From assembly GCF_000454545.1 (NCBI RefSeq), contig NZ_CM002139.1:4293810-4315212 (forward strand): a stretch of 21,403 nt of DNA, read 5' to 3'. Positions 8,276 through 17,504 of the stretch are shown in pieces. Below the pieces are notes generated by a model. The model did not search any database, was not told the origin of the DNA, and was given only the letters and a program-made list of their open reading frames with translations. The translations under genes and the position numbers were made by a program. The stretch's first letter is position 1. Every line of letters begins with the position of its first letter. This DNA is from Xanthomonas cassavae CFBP 4642 (GTDB lineage Bacteria > Pseudomonadota > Gammaproteobacteria > Xanthomonadales > Xanthomonadaceae).

Positions 8276-8836
8276 TCAACCCGCAAACCCGCCGTCATCC
8301 AGGAACTGCTGTTCCTCGGCCGTGGTGGCACGCCCCAGTACGGCATTGCGATGCGGGAAGCGGCCGAAGCGCTGGATGATCTGCTGGTGCTCCAGCGCCC
8401 ATCGCGTGGTTTCCGCCTCGTCCAATGCACCGATCAGCTGCACCGCGCGCGCCTGCTCCTGCAGATCCTCCGCATGCTCGAACGGCAGATAGAAGAACAG
8501 ACGCAATTGCGCCGACACCTGCTGATCGAACCCGCGCGCCAGGGCCTGCTTGGCACACTGCAGCGCCAGGCCATCGGTGGCATAGGCATGCGCGCTGCCG
8601 CGAAAGGCATTGCGCGGAAACTGGTCGAGCAGGATCAACAATGCCAGCGCATCCTCGGCGCGCTCCATCCAGTGCGCATACTCGCCGCGCGCCGCAGCGA
8701 AATGCTGCTCGCTGAAATGCTGGCGGAAGTTGGCATCGAACGCATCGTTATGCGTGAACCAGCGCGCCGAGCCGGCCAGCTCCCAGAAAGCCAGCACCAC
8801 ATCGGCCTGCTTGTTGCGCTCTGACTTGGCGATCAT
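8276..8836 (-). CDS. DUF924 family protein
   Basis: A 186-residue, mainly helical, soluble protein. The features recognised as DUF924 are VLAFWELAGSARWFT at the start (here with HNDAFDANF), ERAEDALALLILLDQFPRNAFRGSAHAYATD in the middle, FFYLPFEHAEDLQEQ and FGRFPHRNAVLGRATTAEEQQFL near the end. The fold is reported as TPR-like, with no assigned reaction. The ATG at 8836 is chosen because AGGA lies eight bases upstream and the domain begins immediately after. A longer in-frame reading to 8896 has no resemblance. It is divergent from the amidohydrolase at 8976. No function is proposed. Confidence 0.82.
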   Translation of the reverse strand: MIAKSERNKQADVVLAFWELAGSARWFTHNDAFDANFRQHFSEQHFAAARGEYAHWMERAEDALALLILLDQFPRNAFRGSAHAYATDGLALQCAKQALARGFDQQVSAQLRLFFYLPFEHAEDLQEQARAVQLIGALDEAETTRWALEHQQIIQRFGRFPHRNAVLGRATTAEEQQFLDDGGFAG

Positions 8837-8975
8837 CGACGTTTTCCTGGGCGAATACGGCATAGCATGCACCGCCGCGGATGCTGGAGCCAGCATGGCG
8901 CACCTTCCGCACTTGGCAATCCGGGCGCAGGCGGCTAGGTTTGCGGCCTACACTTTCGTGTCACCGGGGAAATCC

Positions 8976-10372
<1,397 letters not shown>

Positions 10373-10376
<4 letters not shown>

Positions 10377-11653
10377 GCCGCACCCGCGTTGATCGCCCGC
10401 GTCTGCGCGCACTGTCAGCCCTGCTGCTCGCGGCGCTGGCCTTGCCCGCCGCCGCCCAGCAGGTGCTGATCCGCGGCGCCACCGTGCACACCGCCACCGC
10501 ACAGGGCACGCTGCGCAACACCGACGTGCTGGTGCAGGGCGGCGTGATCCGCGCCATCGGCAGCAACCTGGCGGCACCGGCCGATGGTCGCGTGATCGAC
10601 GCCAGGGGCCGGCCGCTGACCCCGGCGCTGTTCGGCGGCATCACCGAGATCGGCATCGAGGAAGTCTCCGGCGAAGACAGCACCGTGGACAGCGGCGTCA
10701 AGCTGGCCGATCAACCGATGCGCCCGGAGTTCGACGTGACCCTGGCCTACAACCCGGAGTCGGTGCTGGTGCCGGTGGCGCGCGTGGAAGGCATCGGTTT
10801 CACCGCATTGGGGGCGACCACCAGTGGCGCCTTCATCGCCGGCCAGGGCGGCATCGTGCGGCTGGATGGCAGCCCGGATCCGGTCGGGCCACATGCCTTG
10901 TTTCTCCGCATCGGCGCGGCAGCCTCCGATCTCACCGGCAGCTCGCGCGCCGCGCAGTGGATGCTGCTCGATCAACTGGTGGCCGAAGCGCGCGGCCGCG
11001 TGCCGGCCGATTCGCCGCATGCCTTGCTGACCCCGATGGGCCGCAGCGTGCTGGCCAGGTATCTGGTCGGGCAAGGCCGCATCGTGGTGCAGGTGGAACG
11101 CGCCGCCGACATCCGCCAACTGCTGCGCTGGGCGCAGCGCGAGAAGGTGCGCATCGCCATTGCCGGCGGCGCCGAGGCCTGGAAGCTCGCGCCGCAACTG
11201 GCGCAGGCCGGGGTTCCGGTGCTGGTGGACGCGCTGGCGGACCTGCCGTCCACCTTCGACCAGATCGGTGCAACGCTGGAAAACGCCGCACGTCTGCGCG
11301 CGGCCGGCGTGGAGGTCAGCTTTGCCCAGAGCGGCGATGCCTCGCATAACGCGCGCAAACAGCGCCAGCTGGCCGGCAATGCGGTGGCCAACGGCCTGCC
11401 GTGGGAATCCGGCCTGGCCGGACTGACCCGCGTGCCCGCAGAGATCTTCGGCGTGGGCGATCGCATCGGCAGCATCGCGGTGGGCAAGCAGGCCGATCTG
11501 GTGTTGTGGGAAGGCGACCCGCTGGACGTTGCGCACTACGCCGAGCAGGTATGGCTGGGCGGGCGCGAGATGCCGATGCGCTCGCGTCAGACCGAGCTGC
11601 GCGACCGCTACATGCCGCAGGCCGGCCCGTTGCCGCGTGCGTATCTGAAGTAA
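10373..11653 (+). CDS. Exported amidohydrolase-like protein lacking the metal-binding histidines
   Basis: A 426-residue protein with a signal peptide (about residues 1-29, ending ALPAAAQQ) and the outer architecture of an amidohydrolase. The N-terminal part reads VLIRGATVHTATAQG and DVLVQGGVIRAIGS, and the C-terminal part reads RIGSIAVGKQADLVLWEGDPLD. Where the HxH metal pair should be it reads LTPALFGGITEIGIEE (about 82-97), and no HCYR- or FHHG-like ligands follow. It may be a non-catalytic partner of the upstream enzyme or have different chemistry. ATG 10373 overlaps the upstream TGA and follows GGAGG, so equal co-production of both proteins is likely. The frame is clean, so this is not recent decay. 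Function remains inference. Confidence 0.82.
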
Positions 11654-11679
11654 CGTCGCGCACGAAACCACGCCTGCGC

Positions 11680-11699
11680 GGCCACCTGGCAAGGTGGCC
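11680..11699 (+). terminator. Hairpin after the amidohydrolase pair
   Basis: An 8-bp perfect stem (GGCCACCT with AGGTGGCC) and a GGCA loop lie 26 bp past the stop of the second amidohydrolase. There is no T-tract, so it is only a possible terminator or mRNA 3'-end structure. Confidence 0.4.
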
Positions 11700-11901
11700 G
11701 GCACGCTCAAGCGACATGTCCGCTTCGTACGCTGCGCTTGCTTCGCAGCGGCCACGCCGAGCCGGTCACCGCTCGCTCCAGCGGCGTGCGTTGTTGTCTG
11801 CGCGGTGTTGCAGTGGTTTCGCCAGCGCAGTCCCGTGCATGCATCGGCCTGCGCATCCACCATCGCCGGCACCCTGCCGGCATGACTTGCAAGGACTGCC
11901 G

Positions 11902-12483
11902 ATGCGCTTGCCGCGCCGCCTGGTGTCATCCCTCCTCGCCGCATCCCTGGGGTTGCTGCCGCTGTCGAGCGTGGCGCAAGCGGGATGGATCAACGCGCAA
12001 GGCGAGCCGATTGCAGCCTCGCCCAGCCGCAAAACCGTGCAGGACATGGGCGCCAGCCTGTTACTGACCCCGGACGCGGATTGGCAACAGAAGTGGAACA
12101 CGCCCAGCGACATCACTCCGCATTTCAACCAGGCCGATCATGTGGCCACTGGCGACACCTTGTTCGTGCTGATCTTTCTCTCCAACCCGGGCCTGGATGC
12201 ACAACGACGCGCCGATGTGGTGTGCAGCATCCGCGTCGTCGACCCCACCGGCCATGCCGCGCAGGACACCGTCGATGCGCCCTGCCTGCAGACGGAAATC
12301 GGAGGCGACCCGCGCCACGTCTATCTGGCCCAGGTCGGCCTGGCGGTGCGTGCGGAGGCGAGCGACCCGCCCGGCCGCTGGCAGGTGCAGGTCACCGTCA
12401 ACGACCGGCGGCGCGGCATCCGCATTCCGCTTGTCAGCAGCTTCACCATGGGCCGCCAGCGGCAGCCGGCAAAGACCCCATGA
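11902..12483 (+). CDS. Exported protein of unknown function
   Basis: A 193-residue protein that I do not recognise. It has a clear signal peptide (MRLPRR, a hydrophobic core, then SSVAQA with cleavage before GWIN). The mature part looks like a beta-rich periplasmic domain and contains two cysteines (VVCSI and APCLQ) that could form a disulfide. The C-terminal GRWQVQVTVNDRRRGIRIPL, with the strand SSFTM after it, has the look of an Ig-like sandwich edge. ATG 11902 has AAGGA six bases upstream, a textbook site. Its TGA overlaps the ATG of the DUF2809 gene, so the two are coupled. That coupling is the main clue: it may act together with the membrane protein, but no function can be named. Confidence 0.72.
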   Translation: MRLPRRLVSSLLAASLGLLPLSSVAQAGWINAQGEPIAASPSRKTVQDMGASLLLTPDADWQQKWNTPSDITPHFNQADHVATGDTLFVLIFLSNPGLDAQRRADVVCSIRVVDPTGHAAQDTVDAPCLQTEIGGDPRHVYLAQVGLAVRAEASDPPGRWQVQVTVNDRRRGIRIPLVSSFTMGRQRQPAKTP

Positions 12484-12899
12484 ATGCCCTGTCGTGGCGC
12501 GCGCGTGCGGGCTACCTGCTGCTGGCCGTTGCGCTATTGCTGATCGAAGTGGCGATTGCCGCAGGGTGGATCGGCGGTGCGTGGGTGCGCGGCAGCCTGG
12601 GCGATGTGCTCGCCGTGGCACTGGTCTACTGCGGTCTGCGCGGCGTGTTTGGCACTGCGCCAGGGTGGACCTGCCTGCTGGCAGTCGGCATCGGCTGCGC
12701 GATCGAAGGGTTGCAGGCCATCCATCTGGCCGACCGGCTTGGTCTGCGCCCCGGCAGTGCGGCCTCTATCGCACTCGGCAACACCGCAACGCTGCACGAT
12801 GTGCTGATGTATGCCATCGGCGGCGCGATCGCCCTCGGCTGCGATGCGCTGCTGCCACGGCGGCGTCGTGCAATGCCTGCGGCACCCCTGGTTGATTGA
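12480..12899 (+). CDS. DUF2809 family inner-membrane protein
   Basis: A 139-residue protein with four hydrophobic segments, at about residues 10-28, 40-60, 62-78 and 105-124. The wording around LGDVLAVALVYCGLR, then WTCLLAVGIGCAIEGLQAIHLADRLGL, then ALGNTATLHDVLMYAIGGAIAL fits the DUF2809 family of small multi-pass proteins. The family has no assigned function. Translation starts in the ATGA overlap with the exported protein upstream and ends in an Arg-rich, probably cytoplasmic tail (PRRRRAMP). The lipoprotein gene starts 21 bp downstream, so the three probably form one transcript of envelope proteins. Confidence 0.75.
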   Translation: MNALSWRARAGYLLLAVALLLIEVAIAAGWIGGAWVRGSLGDVLAVALVYCGLRGVFGTAPGWTCLLAVGIGCAIEGLQAIHLADRLGLRPGSAASIALGNTATLHDVLMYAIGGAIALGCDALLPRRRRAMPAAPLVD

Positions 12900-12920
12900 T
12901 CCTGCTGGCCCTGGACTGTC

Positions 12921-13361
12921 ATGGCGCTCCGTCTGTCTTCGCATATCACCCGCTGCGCCGCCATTGTCATCGTGCTTGCGCTGGGCGCCTGTGGGCCCGA
13001 TGCCACGCCTGCATCGCCAGCGCGTGCCGGAGCGATCGCTGCGGCCGCAACGGCGCCTGCCCGCACCGCAGTGACGCTGCACTGCCCGGATCCGGGAGAT
13101 CTCACGCAGGAGGCTGCCGGCCTTGCCGCAGGCGCTGGCGATCGCGTGCGGCGCGTGGGCCCACATCGGCTGGAAGTGGCAACCGATGCGGGCACGCAGG
13201 TGTTCGAGGACAGCCCGCCCTACGATGAGCCACTGGATGGCGCCGCCTACCGCTATTGCGATCGTCGCGATGCGTATGTGTTGCTCCATCACCGCGATGG
13301 CGACAGCCTTGCCGGGGTGCTGATCGATACGCGCACCGGCGGACAGCTCCCTGTTCGCTGA
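12921..13361 (+). CDS. Putative lipoprotein, possibly truncated at its C-terminus
   Basis: A 146-residue protein with a lipoprotein signal: HITRCAAIVIVLALGAC with lipobox LGAC and Cys24 as the lipidated residue. An Ala/Pro-rich linker follows to about residue 50, then a small domain with two more Cys (LHCPDPGD and YRYCDRRD). I do not recognise the family. The +2 residue is Gly, so outer-membrane sorting is likely. The reading frame stops at GGQLPVR, exactly where an out-of-frame PH-domain fragment starts. That suggests the last part was lost in a deletion joining two genes. The upstream Shine-Dalgarno sequence is weak (GGA), consistent with translation following the DUF2809 gene 21 bp away. 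Confidence 0.62.
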   Translation: MALRLSSHITRCAAIVIVLALGACGPDATPASPARAGAIAAAATAPARTAVTLHCPDPGDLTQEAAGLAAGAGDRVRRVGPHRLEVATDAGTQVFEDSPPYDEPLDGAAYRYCDRRDAYVLLHHRDGDSLAGVLIDTRTGGQLPVR

Positions 13362-13630
13362 CCATCCCGCTCAGCGAGATCGTGTCGCTGCAACCACGCT
13401 GGACACCGCTGCTCGGGCCGTTGCCGGTCGCGCCGACATCGTTGGCCGTGCAGGTACACAAGGGCGACGACTACCGGTTTGTGATCGGCAAACGCGACCA
13501 ATGGATGGCCGCCATTGCCAGCGCATGCGCTGCGCTTCTCCAGCCAGTCCTGAGCACCCGTGTGGCCGCGGCATGTCGCCGTCGCCGTCGTGCAGCAACG
13601 CATCCATCCCGGGTCGCAGTGCAAGCGTGA
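13352..13630 (+). pseudogene. Orphan C-terminal fragment of a bacterial PH-domain protein
   Basis: In the frame shifted relative to the lipoprotein, codons from about 13352 read SLTIPLSEIVSLQPRWTPL, then SLAVQVHKGDDYRFVIGKRD and WMAAIASA. This is the strand pattern of small membrane-anchored bacterial PH-domain proteins (IPL.EI.SV.P, then RL.I.Y..G..Y.I.P.D...F). In that family a two-helix membrane region and the first strands precede this part; here none is found and there is no start codon in a suitable place. After WMAAIASACAALLQ the frame runs on in a basic low-complexity tail to a stop at 13628-13630. Most likely a gene remnant fused to the lipoprotein by deletion. The family call is by eye. 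Confidence 0.5.
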
Positions 13631-13766
13631 CCTGCACACCGGTTCATTACTGAAATTCGAACCGGGTGCACGCTCTGCGTCTGTGGCGGTCGCAGCATCG
13701 GCCCGGCCCGCCTAGCATCGCGCAGCGGCCTCACGGCCACACCCCTACTTCGACGGGAACAAGAAC

Positions 13767-13835
13767 ATGCTCCGCTCCACCCTGCGCATGCTGGCGTGCG
13801 CGTTATGTCTGTAAGGCGGCGTCAACACGCCGGCC
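13767..13835 (+). other. Signal-peptide codons of the lyase, interrupted by TAA at 13812-13814
   Basis: ATG 13767 opens MLRSTLRMLACALCL, followed by TAA, and the same frame then continues GGVNTPAMA into the lyase. Reading through the stop gives a normal signal peptide with an AxA cleavage site just before AFGF. A single change such as TCA (Ser) to TAA would explain the lesion. A GGGA lies eight bases before ATG 13767. Confidence 0.8.
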
Positions 13836-15368
13836 ATGGCTGCATTCGGGTTCACCCGCAGCAGCGACCGCATCGTGGTGGACACCGGTGCAGAGCTGGT
13901 GTTTTCGGTCAACGCCAACAATGGCGATATCGTCTCGATGCGTTATCGCAACAACGAACTGCAGACCACCGAATCCAAGGGCTCGCATCTCGCCTCCGGG
14001 CTGGGCAGCGCCAGCGTGGAGGCACGCGTGGTGGGCGGGGCGATCGTGGTGTCGGCCAAAGCGGGCGATCTGATCCAGTACTACATCGCACGCAAGGGCC
14101 GTGACGCGATCTACATGGCCACCTATGCGCCGACCCTGCTACCGGTGGGTGAACTGCGCTTCATTGCGCGCCTGAATGTCGGCAAGCTGCCCACTGCGCA
14201 GCAGGAACCCGATTCCAACGTCGGGACGGCGATCGAAGGCGAAGATGTGTTCCTGCTGCCGGATGGACGCACCAGCTCCAAGTTCTATTCGGCGCGACGC
14301 ATGCTGGACGACCAGGAGCACGGCGTCAGCGGCTCCGGCGTTGCGGTGTTCATGCTGATGGGCAATCGCGAACACAGCTCGGGCGGGCCGTTCTTCAAGG
14401 ACATCGCCACACAGAAAACCCGCATGACGCATGAGCTCTACAACTACATGTACTCCGACCATACCCAGACCGAAGCCTTCCGCGGCGGCCTGCATGGCGT
14501 CTATGGCCTGTTGTTCACCGATGGCGGTGCGCCGTCCAGCGCACAACGCAGCACCGATTTCATCGATGCCACGCTGGGGCTCAGCGGCTACCTGGCCAGC
14601 AGCGGGCGCGGCGGCGTCAGCGGGCGGGTGAGCGGCGTGCTGGCCGGGCAACCGGCGGTGATCGGCCTGCGTAACGCACAGGCGCAGTACTGGGCCACCG
14701 CCAATGGCAGCGGCGATTACCAGATTGCCGGTGTGCGCCCGGGCCGCTATCGCATGACGCTGTATCAACACGAGCTGGAGGTGGCGCAACGCGATGTCGA
14801 AGTGTTCGCCAATGCCACCGCACAAGCTGCCTTGCAGGCGACCGCCCTGCCGGGCACGCTGACATGGCAGATCGGCATTGCCGACGGCACGCCGGGCGGA
14901 TTCCGGCATGCCGACCTGCTGCCACGCGCGCATCCTTCCGACACGCGCATGCGCTGGACCCCGCTCACCTACACCGTGGGTTCCAGCAATGTGGGCAGCT
15001 TCCCGGCAGTGCAGTGGCGCGGCATCAATACGCCCACCCGGATCGACTTCACCCTGGCAGCCAACGCGGTGCGCGCTTATCGCCTGCGCATCTTCGTGCC
15101 GCTGGCACAGGTCAGTGCACGTCCGCAGATCAGCGTGAATGCCCGCTGGAACGGTCCGGTGCCCGCCGCGCCCACGCAGCCCAAGACGCGTGGCATCACC
15201 CGTGGCACCACGCGCGGCAACAACACGCTGTACGAGGTGGACATTCCGGCCTCCGCACTGCAGACGGGCACCAACCGCATCGAGATCGGCATTGCCTCGG
15301 GATCGCCGGATAACGGCTACCTGAGCCCAGCCCTGGTCTTGGACAGCGTGCAGCTGGTGGCGTTGTAG
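13836..15368 (+). CDS. rhgB: Rhamnogalacturonan lyase, polysaccharide lyase family 4 (leader disrupted)
   Basis: The 510 codons from ATG 13836 encode the complete mature enzyme that cleaves the rhamnose-galacturonate backbone of pectin by beta-elimination. The catalytic beta-sandwich comes first; SSKFYSARRMLDD (Lys149) and RGGLHGVYGLLF (His220) match the Lys/His pair known in fungal family-4 lyases. A middle fnIII/carboxypeptidase-like domain follows (about 245-325: VSGVLAGQPAVIGLR, then DYQIAGVRPGRYRMTLY), then a C-terminal carbohydrate-binding-like domain (about 325-508) that ends GYLSPALVLDSVQLVAL. Xanthomonas homologues are called rhgB; Dickeya RhiE is related. The native start is probably 13767, but an in-frame TAA at codon 16 removes the signal peptide. 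A restart at 13836 would give a cytoplasmic protein, and no good Shine-Dalgarno sequence precedes it. The gene is therefore probably non-functional for secretion. Confidence 0.85.
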   Translation: MAAFGFTRSSDRIVVDTGAELVFSVNANNGDIVSMRYRNNELQTTESKGSHLASGLGSASVEARVVGGAIVVSAKAGDLIQYYIARKGRDAIYMATYAPTLLPVGELRFIARLNVGKLPTAQQEPDSNVGTAIEGEDVFLLPDGRTSSKFYSARRMLDDQEHGVSGSGVAVFMLMGNREHSSGGPFFKDIATQKTRMTHELYNYMYSDHTQTEAFRGGLHGVYGLLFTDGGAPSSAQRSTDFIDATLGLSGYLASSGRGGVSGRVSGVLAGQPAVIGLRNAQAQYWATANGSGDYQIAGVRPGRYRMTLYQHELEVAQRDVEVFANATAQAALQATALPGTLTWQIGIADGTPGGFRHADLLPRAHPSDTRMRWTPLTYTVGSSNVGSFPAVQWRGINTPTRIDFTLAANAVRAYRLRIFVPLAQVSARPQISVNARWNGPVPAAPTQPKTRGITRGTTRGNNTLYEVDIPASALQTGTNRIEIGIASGSPDNGYLSPALVLDSVQLVAL

Positions 15369-15377
15369 CACGGCCGG

Positions 15378-15418
15378 CATGTCCTCCACCGCGCGCAGCC
15401 GCAGCGATGGAGGACATG
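15378..15418. terminator. Long inverted repeat after the lyase gene
   Basis: CATGTCCTCCA (15378-15388) and TGGAGGACATG (15408-15418) are perfect 11-bp complements around a 19-base GC-rich loop. They start ten bases past the lyase stop codon. There is no T-tract. The position, between convergent genes, suggests a terminator or transcript-end hairpin. Confidence 0.5.
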
Positions 15419-15452
15419 GATTCAGCAACACCGCGGCACGCGGTCAGGCAGG

Positions 15453-15472
15453 TGCCGGCCATCCTGCCGGCA
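15453..15472. repeat. Short hairpin between convergent genes
   Basis: TGCCGGC and GCCGGCA form a perfect 7-bp stem with a six-base loop in the gap between the lyase and the first GH12 gene. It is a possible second termination element. Confidence 0.35.
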
Positions 15473-15559
15473 GCTGCGGGGTACGGCGATGTCTTGTCTG
15501 TCGTTCGACTACCTCGCTGGCAACGTGCCTCGGTGACGCACGATGCAGCGCGCGCCGGA

Positions 15560-16351
15560 TCACTTCGCAGCGATGGACCCGCTCAACGACACCGTGCCCA
15601 TCCCGCCGGTGACCTCGAAGCCGCCTTCCACCACCTGCAGGTACAGGTCGCTGCTGTAGCGGCCATCGCTGCCACGCAAGGCCTGCAGCTTGGTCAGGAA
15701 CGCCTTGACGTCCGCATTGAGATTTCCCTTGGCCGGAAGCGGATTGCTGTTGCCGGCCGTGCCATGCGGAATGAAGGTGTACACGTAGTAGCCCGCGGCT
15801 GAATTGTTGCCCTCCCACAGGTCGTAGGTGACACCGCCGGAGGTGATCGCATTGGATGCGGTCAGGCTGCCCAGCGGATACGAGTTATTGGCGCCCCAGA
15901 TCATGACCTCCAGTTGCGGGTTGCCCTTGCTGGTGTCCTTGCGGAAGAACAGATCGTAGGCGAAGTCGCCGGTCTGTCCGCTGCCCTTGGTGGTAAAGGT
16001 CAGCGCGCCACTCAGGCTGCCGATCTTGGACACCTGGTGCGGGAAGTAGCTGTCGGTGGCCGGGTTCATCGTGTAGTGCCAGCCACGGCAGATGGCCGGG
16101 TAGGCATACAGCTGGCCGCTGGGCAGGTTGTAGGACACGGTCAGACTGGGCGTACTGCCGGAGCCGAACGTGGCTTTGATGTTGTTGTTGCCGTCGTTGA
16201 AATTATTGTTGTACGCATAATGCGTGCCGTAGACCTTGGTCTCGCCGGTATAGGCGATCGCGCCGCCTGCGAGCAGCAGCAGGGCCAAGGCAGCGGCGCG
16301 CGGCAGCAGGCCGCCAGAGGCAGGCAGACGAACGCTGTGGTGCAGGTACAT
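15560..16351 (-). CDS. Secreted GH12 endoglucanase/xyloglucanase, copy 1
   Basis: A 263-residue exported glycoside hydrolase of family 12, which cleaves beta-1,4-glucan or xyloglucan with retention of configuration. The signal peptide covers about residues 1-33 (AAALALLLLAGGAIA, then YTGE). GH12 hallmarks follow: FGSGSTPSLTVSY, YAYPAICRGWHY, DFAYDLFFRKDT, LEVMIWG with nucleophile Glu148, YDLWEG, GYYVYTFIPHGTAG, and VEGGFEVTGG with acid/base Glu246. ATG 16351 has GGAG eight bases upstream; an ATG at 16369 is the alternative. The gene lies 337 bp downstream of a clear paralogue on the same strand and converges on the pectin lyase. Role in plant cell-wall attack is inferred from family and neighbours. 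Substrate preference (xyloglucan or cellulose) cannot be read from sequence alone. Confidence 0.87.
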   Translation of the reverse strand: MYLHHSVRLPASGGLLPRAAALALLLLAGGAIAYTGETKVYGTHYAYNNNFNDGNNNIKATFGSGSTPSLTVSYNLPSGQLYAYPAICRGWHYTMNPATDSYFPHQVSKIGSLSGALTFTTKGSGQTGDFAYDLFFRKDTSKGNPQLEVMIWGANNSYPLGSLTASNAITSGGVTYDLWEGNNSAAGYYVYTFIPHGTAGNSNPLPAKGNLNADVKAFLTKLQALRGSDGRYSSDLYLQVVEGGFEVTGGMGTVSLSGSIAAK

Positions 16352-16688
16352 GGGGTGAACTCCGATCATGCATGAGAGGAATGCGCCCACGTCCCCGGCA
16401 ACACGCCGCGCAGTGGGCGAACGAGGGTTGCTTCGTCCGGCGCGACGACGCGTGTCGTGCACCGCCACGCACTTACGGAGCGCGGATAGCGCATCCATGC
16501 AGACCGGTCACCATGGTCTCGTCCGAGGTGCGGCGCCTGTGCTGCAGGCGTCGCACACACGACCATGTCATTGCTTCCACGCAGCTGACGTCCGCGGCAG
16601 GCGCAGCCTGCCGTGCATCGCGTCAGCGAGGTCCAGCGGACATGGACCGCCTCGGCGGCGGACCATGCGCTGTCATCCGTGGTGGGTG
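16352..16688. other. 337-bp spacer between the two GH12 genes
   Basis: No gene was recognised. The spacer carries the ribosome-binding site of copy 1 and a hairpin at 16595-16613. No PIP-box (TTCGB-N15-TTCGB) was found by eye on either strand. The length and hairpin suggest that copy 1 has its own promoter. Confidence 0.45.
16595..16613 (-). terminator. Hairpin downstream of GH12 copy 2
   Basis: CGGCAGGC and GCCTGCCG form a perfect 8-bp stem with a three-base loop, 76 bp past the stop of copy 2 on the minus strand. It lacks a T-tract, so it is a possible terminator or an attenuating structure before copy 1. Confidence 0.4.
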
Positions 16689-17504
16689 TTACTTCGCGTC
16701 CATCGTTGCGCTGACCTTGGCCCAGCCGTTGCCGCGCACCACTTCGAAACCCGCCTCGGCCGCGTGCAGGTACATGCTGTTGTTGTAGCGGCCGTCCCTG
16801 GAGCGGTTGTTCTGCAACCAGGTCAGGAACGGCTTGGCATCGATATTGAGACTGCCGCTGGTCTTGAGCGTGGGCTGGCCCGCGGTACCGGTGGGGATGA
16901 AGGTGTAGACGTAGTAGCCGGCGCCGGAGTTGAAGCCTTCCCACAGATCGAAGGTGCGCCCGCCGGCGGTGATCACCTTGGTCGCGGTCACGGTGCCGAT
17001 CGGCCAGGAGTTGTGGTCGCCCCAGATCATCACTTCCAGCTGCGGGTTGCCCTTGGTGGTATCCCAGCGGAAGAAGATGTCGTAGGCGAAATCGCCCGCC
17101 AGGTTGCTGCCGCCAGCGCTGTAGTTGAACTTGAATGGCAGCGAGCTGATCGAGGAAATCTGCTTGGGAAACAGCTTGTCGCTGGTCGGATTCCAGTCGT
17201 AGTGCCAGCCGCGCACGATCGCCGGGTAGCCGTAGAGGTTGTAGTCGGCGAAATTGAAGGTGACTGCCAGTTCGGGCGTACTGCCGGTTCCGAAGGTGCC
17301 CTGGATGATGTTGTTGGGGTCGTTGAAGTTATTGACCCACGCATAGTGGTTGCCAAAGATCTTGTACGGCCCCGCCAGGGCCGCCGGTGCCAGCGCCACC
17401 AGGCCGATGACCAGCGCCGCCTTCCACCAGCGCGATGCGTGCCGCCGCGGGCGGGGCGCCTGTGCGCCGGTCTGAGCGAGGGAGTTGGATGGGGTGGTGT
17501 GCAT
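16689..17504 (-). CDS. Secreted GH12 endoglucanase/xyloglucanase, copy 2
   Basis: A 271-residue GH12 enzyme, paralogue of the gene immediately downstream. The leader is long, with a basic n-region (PRPRRHASRWWK), a hydrophobic core and cleavage near ALA-GPYK (about residue 44). Conserved family stretches are FGTGSTPELAVTF, YGYPAIVRGWHY, DFAYDIFFRWDT, LEVMIWG with nucleophile Glu157, FDLWEG, GYYVYTFIPTGTAG and EAGFEVVRGNG with acid/base Glu254. ATG 17504 is chosen because GGAG lies six bases upstream; ATG 17516 has no such site. The two copies share the same order and spacing of blocks but differ in many surface residues, so the duplication is not recent. The substrate is a plant beta-glucan by inference. 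Confidence 0.87.
   Translation of the reverse strand: MHTTPSNSLAQTGAQAPRPRRHASRWWKAALVIGLVALAPAALAGPYKIFGNHYAWVNNFNDPNNIIQGTFGTGSTPELAVTFNFADYNLYGYPAIVRGWHYDWNPTSDKLFPKQISSISSLPFKFNYSAGGSNLAGDFAYDIFFRWDTTKGNPQLEVMIWGDHNSWPIGTVTATKVITAGGRTFDLWEGFNSGAGYYVYTFIPTGTAGQPTLKTSGSLNIDAKPFLTWLQNNRSRDGRYNNSMYLHAAEAGFEVVRGNGWAKVSATMDAK

Noticed and set aside
13631..13766. Possible HrpX PIP-box before the lyase (a TTCG-containing stretch)
   Set aside because: Only one TTCGA half-site-like sequence is present, with the wrong fifth base and no partner at 15 bases.
14139..15431. A 430-codon minus-strand frame opposite the lyase
   Set aside because: No recognisable domain; it is explained by the codon bias of the lyase gene.
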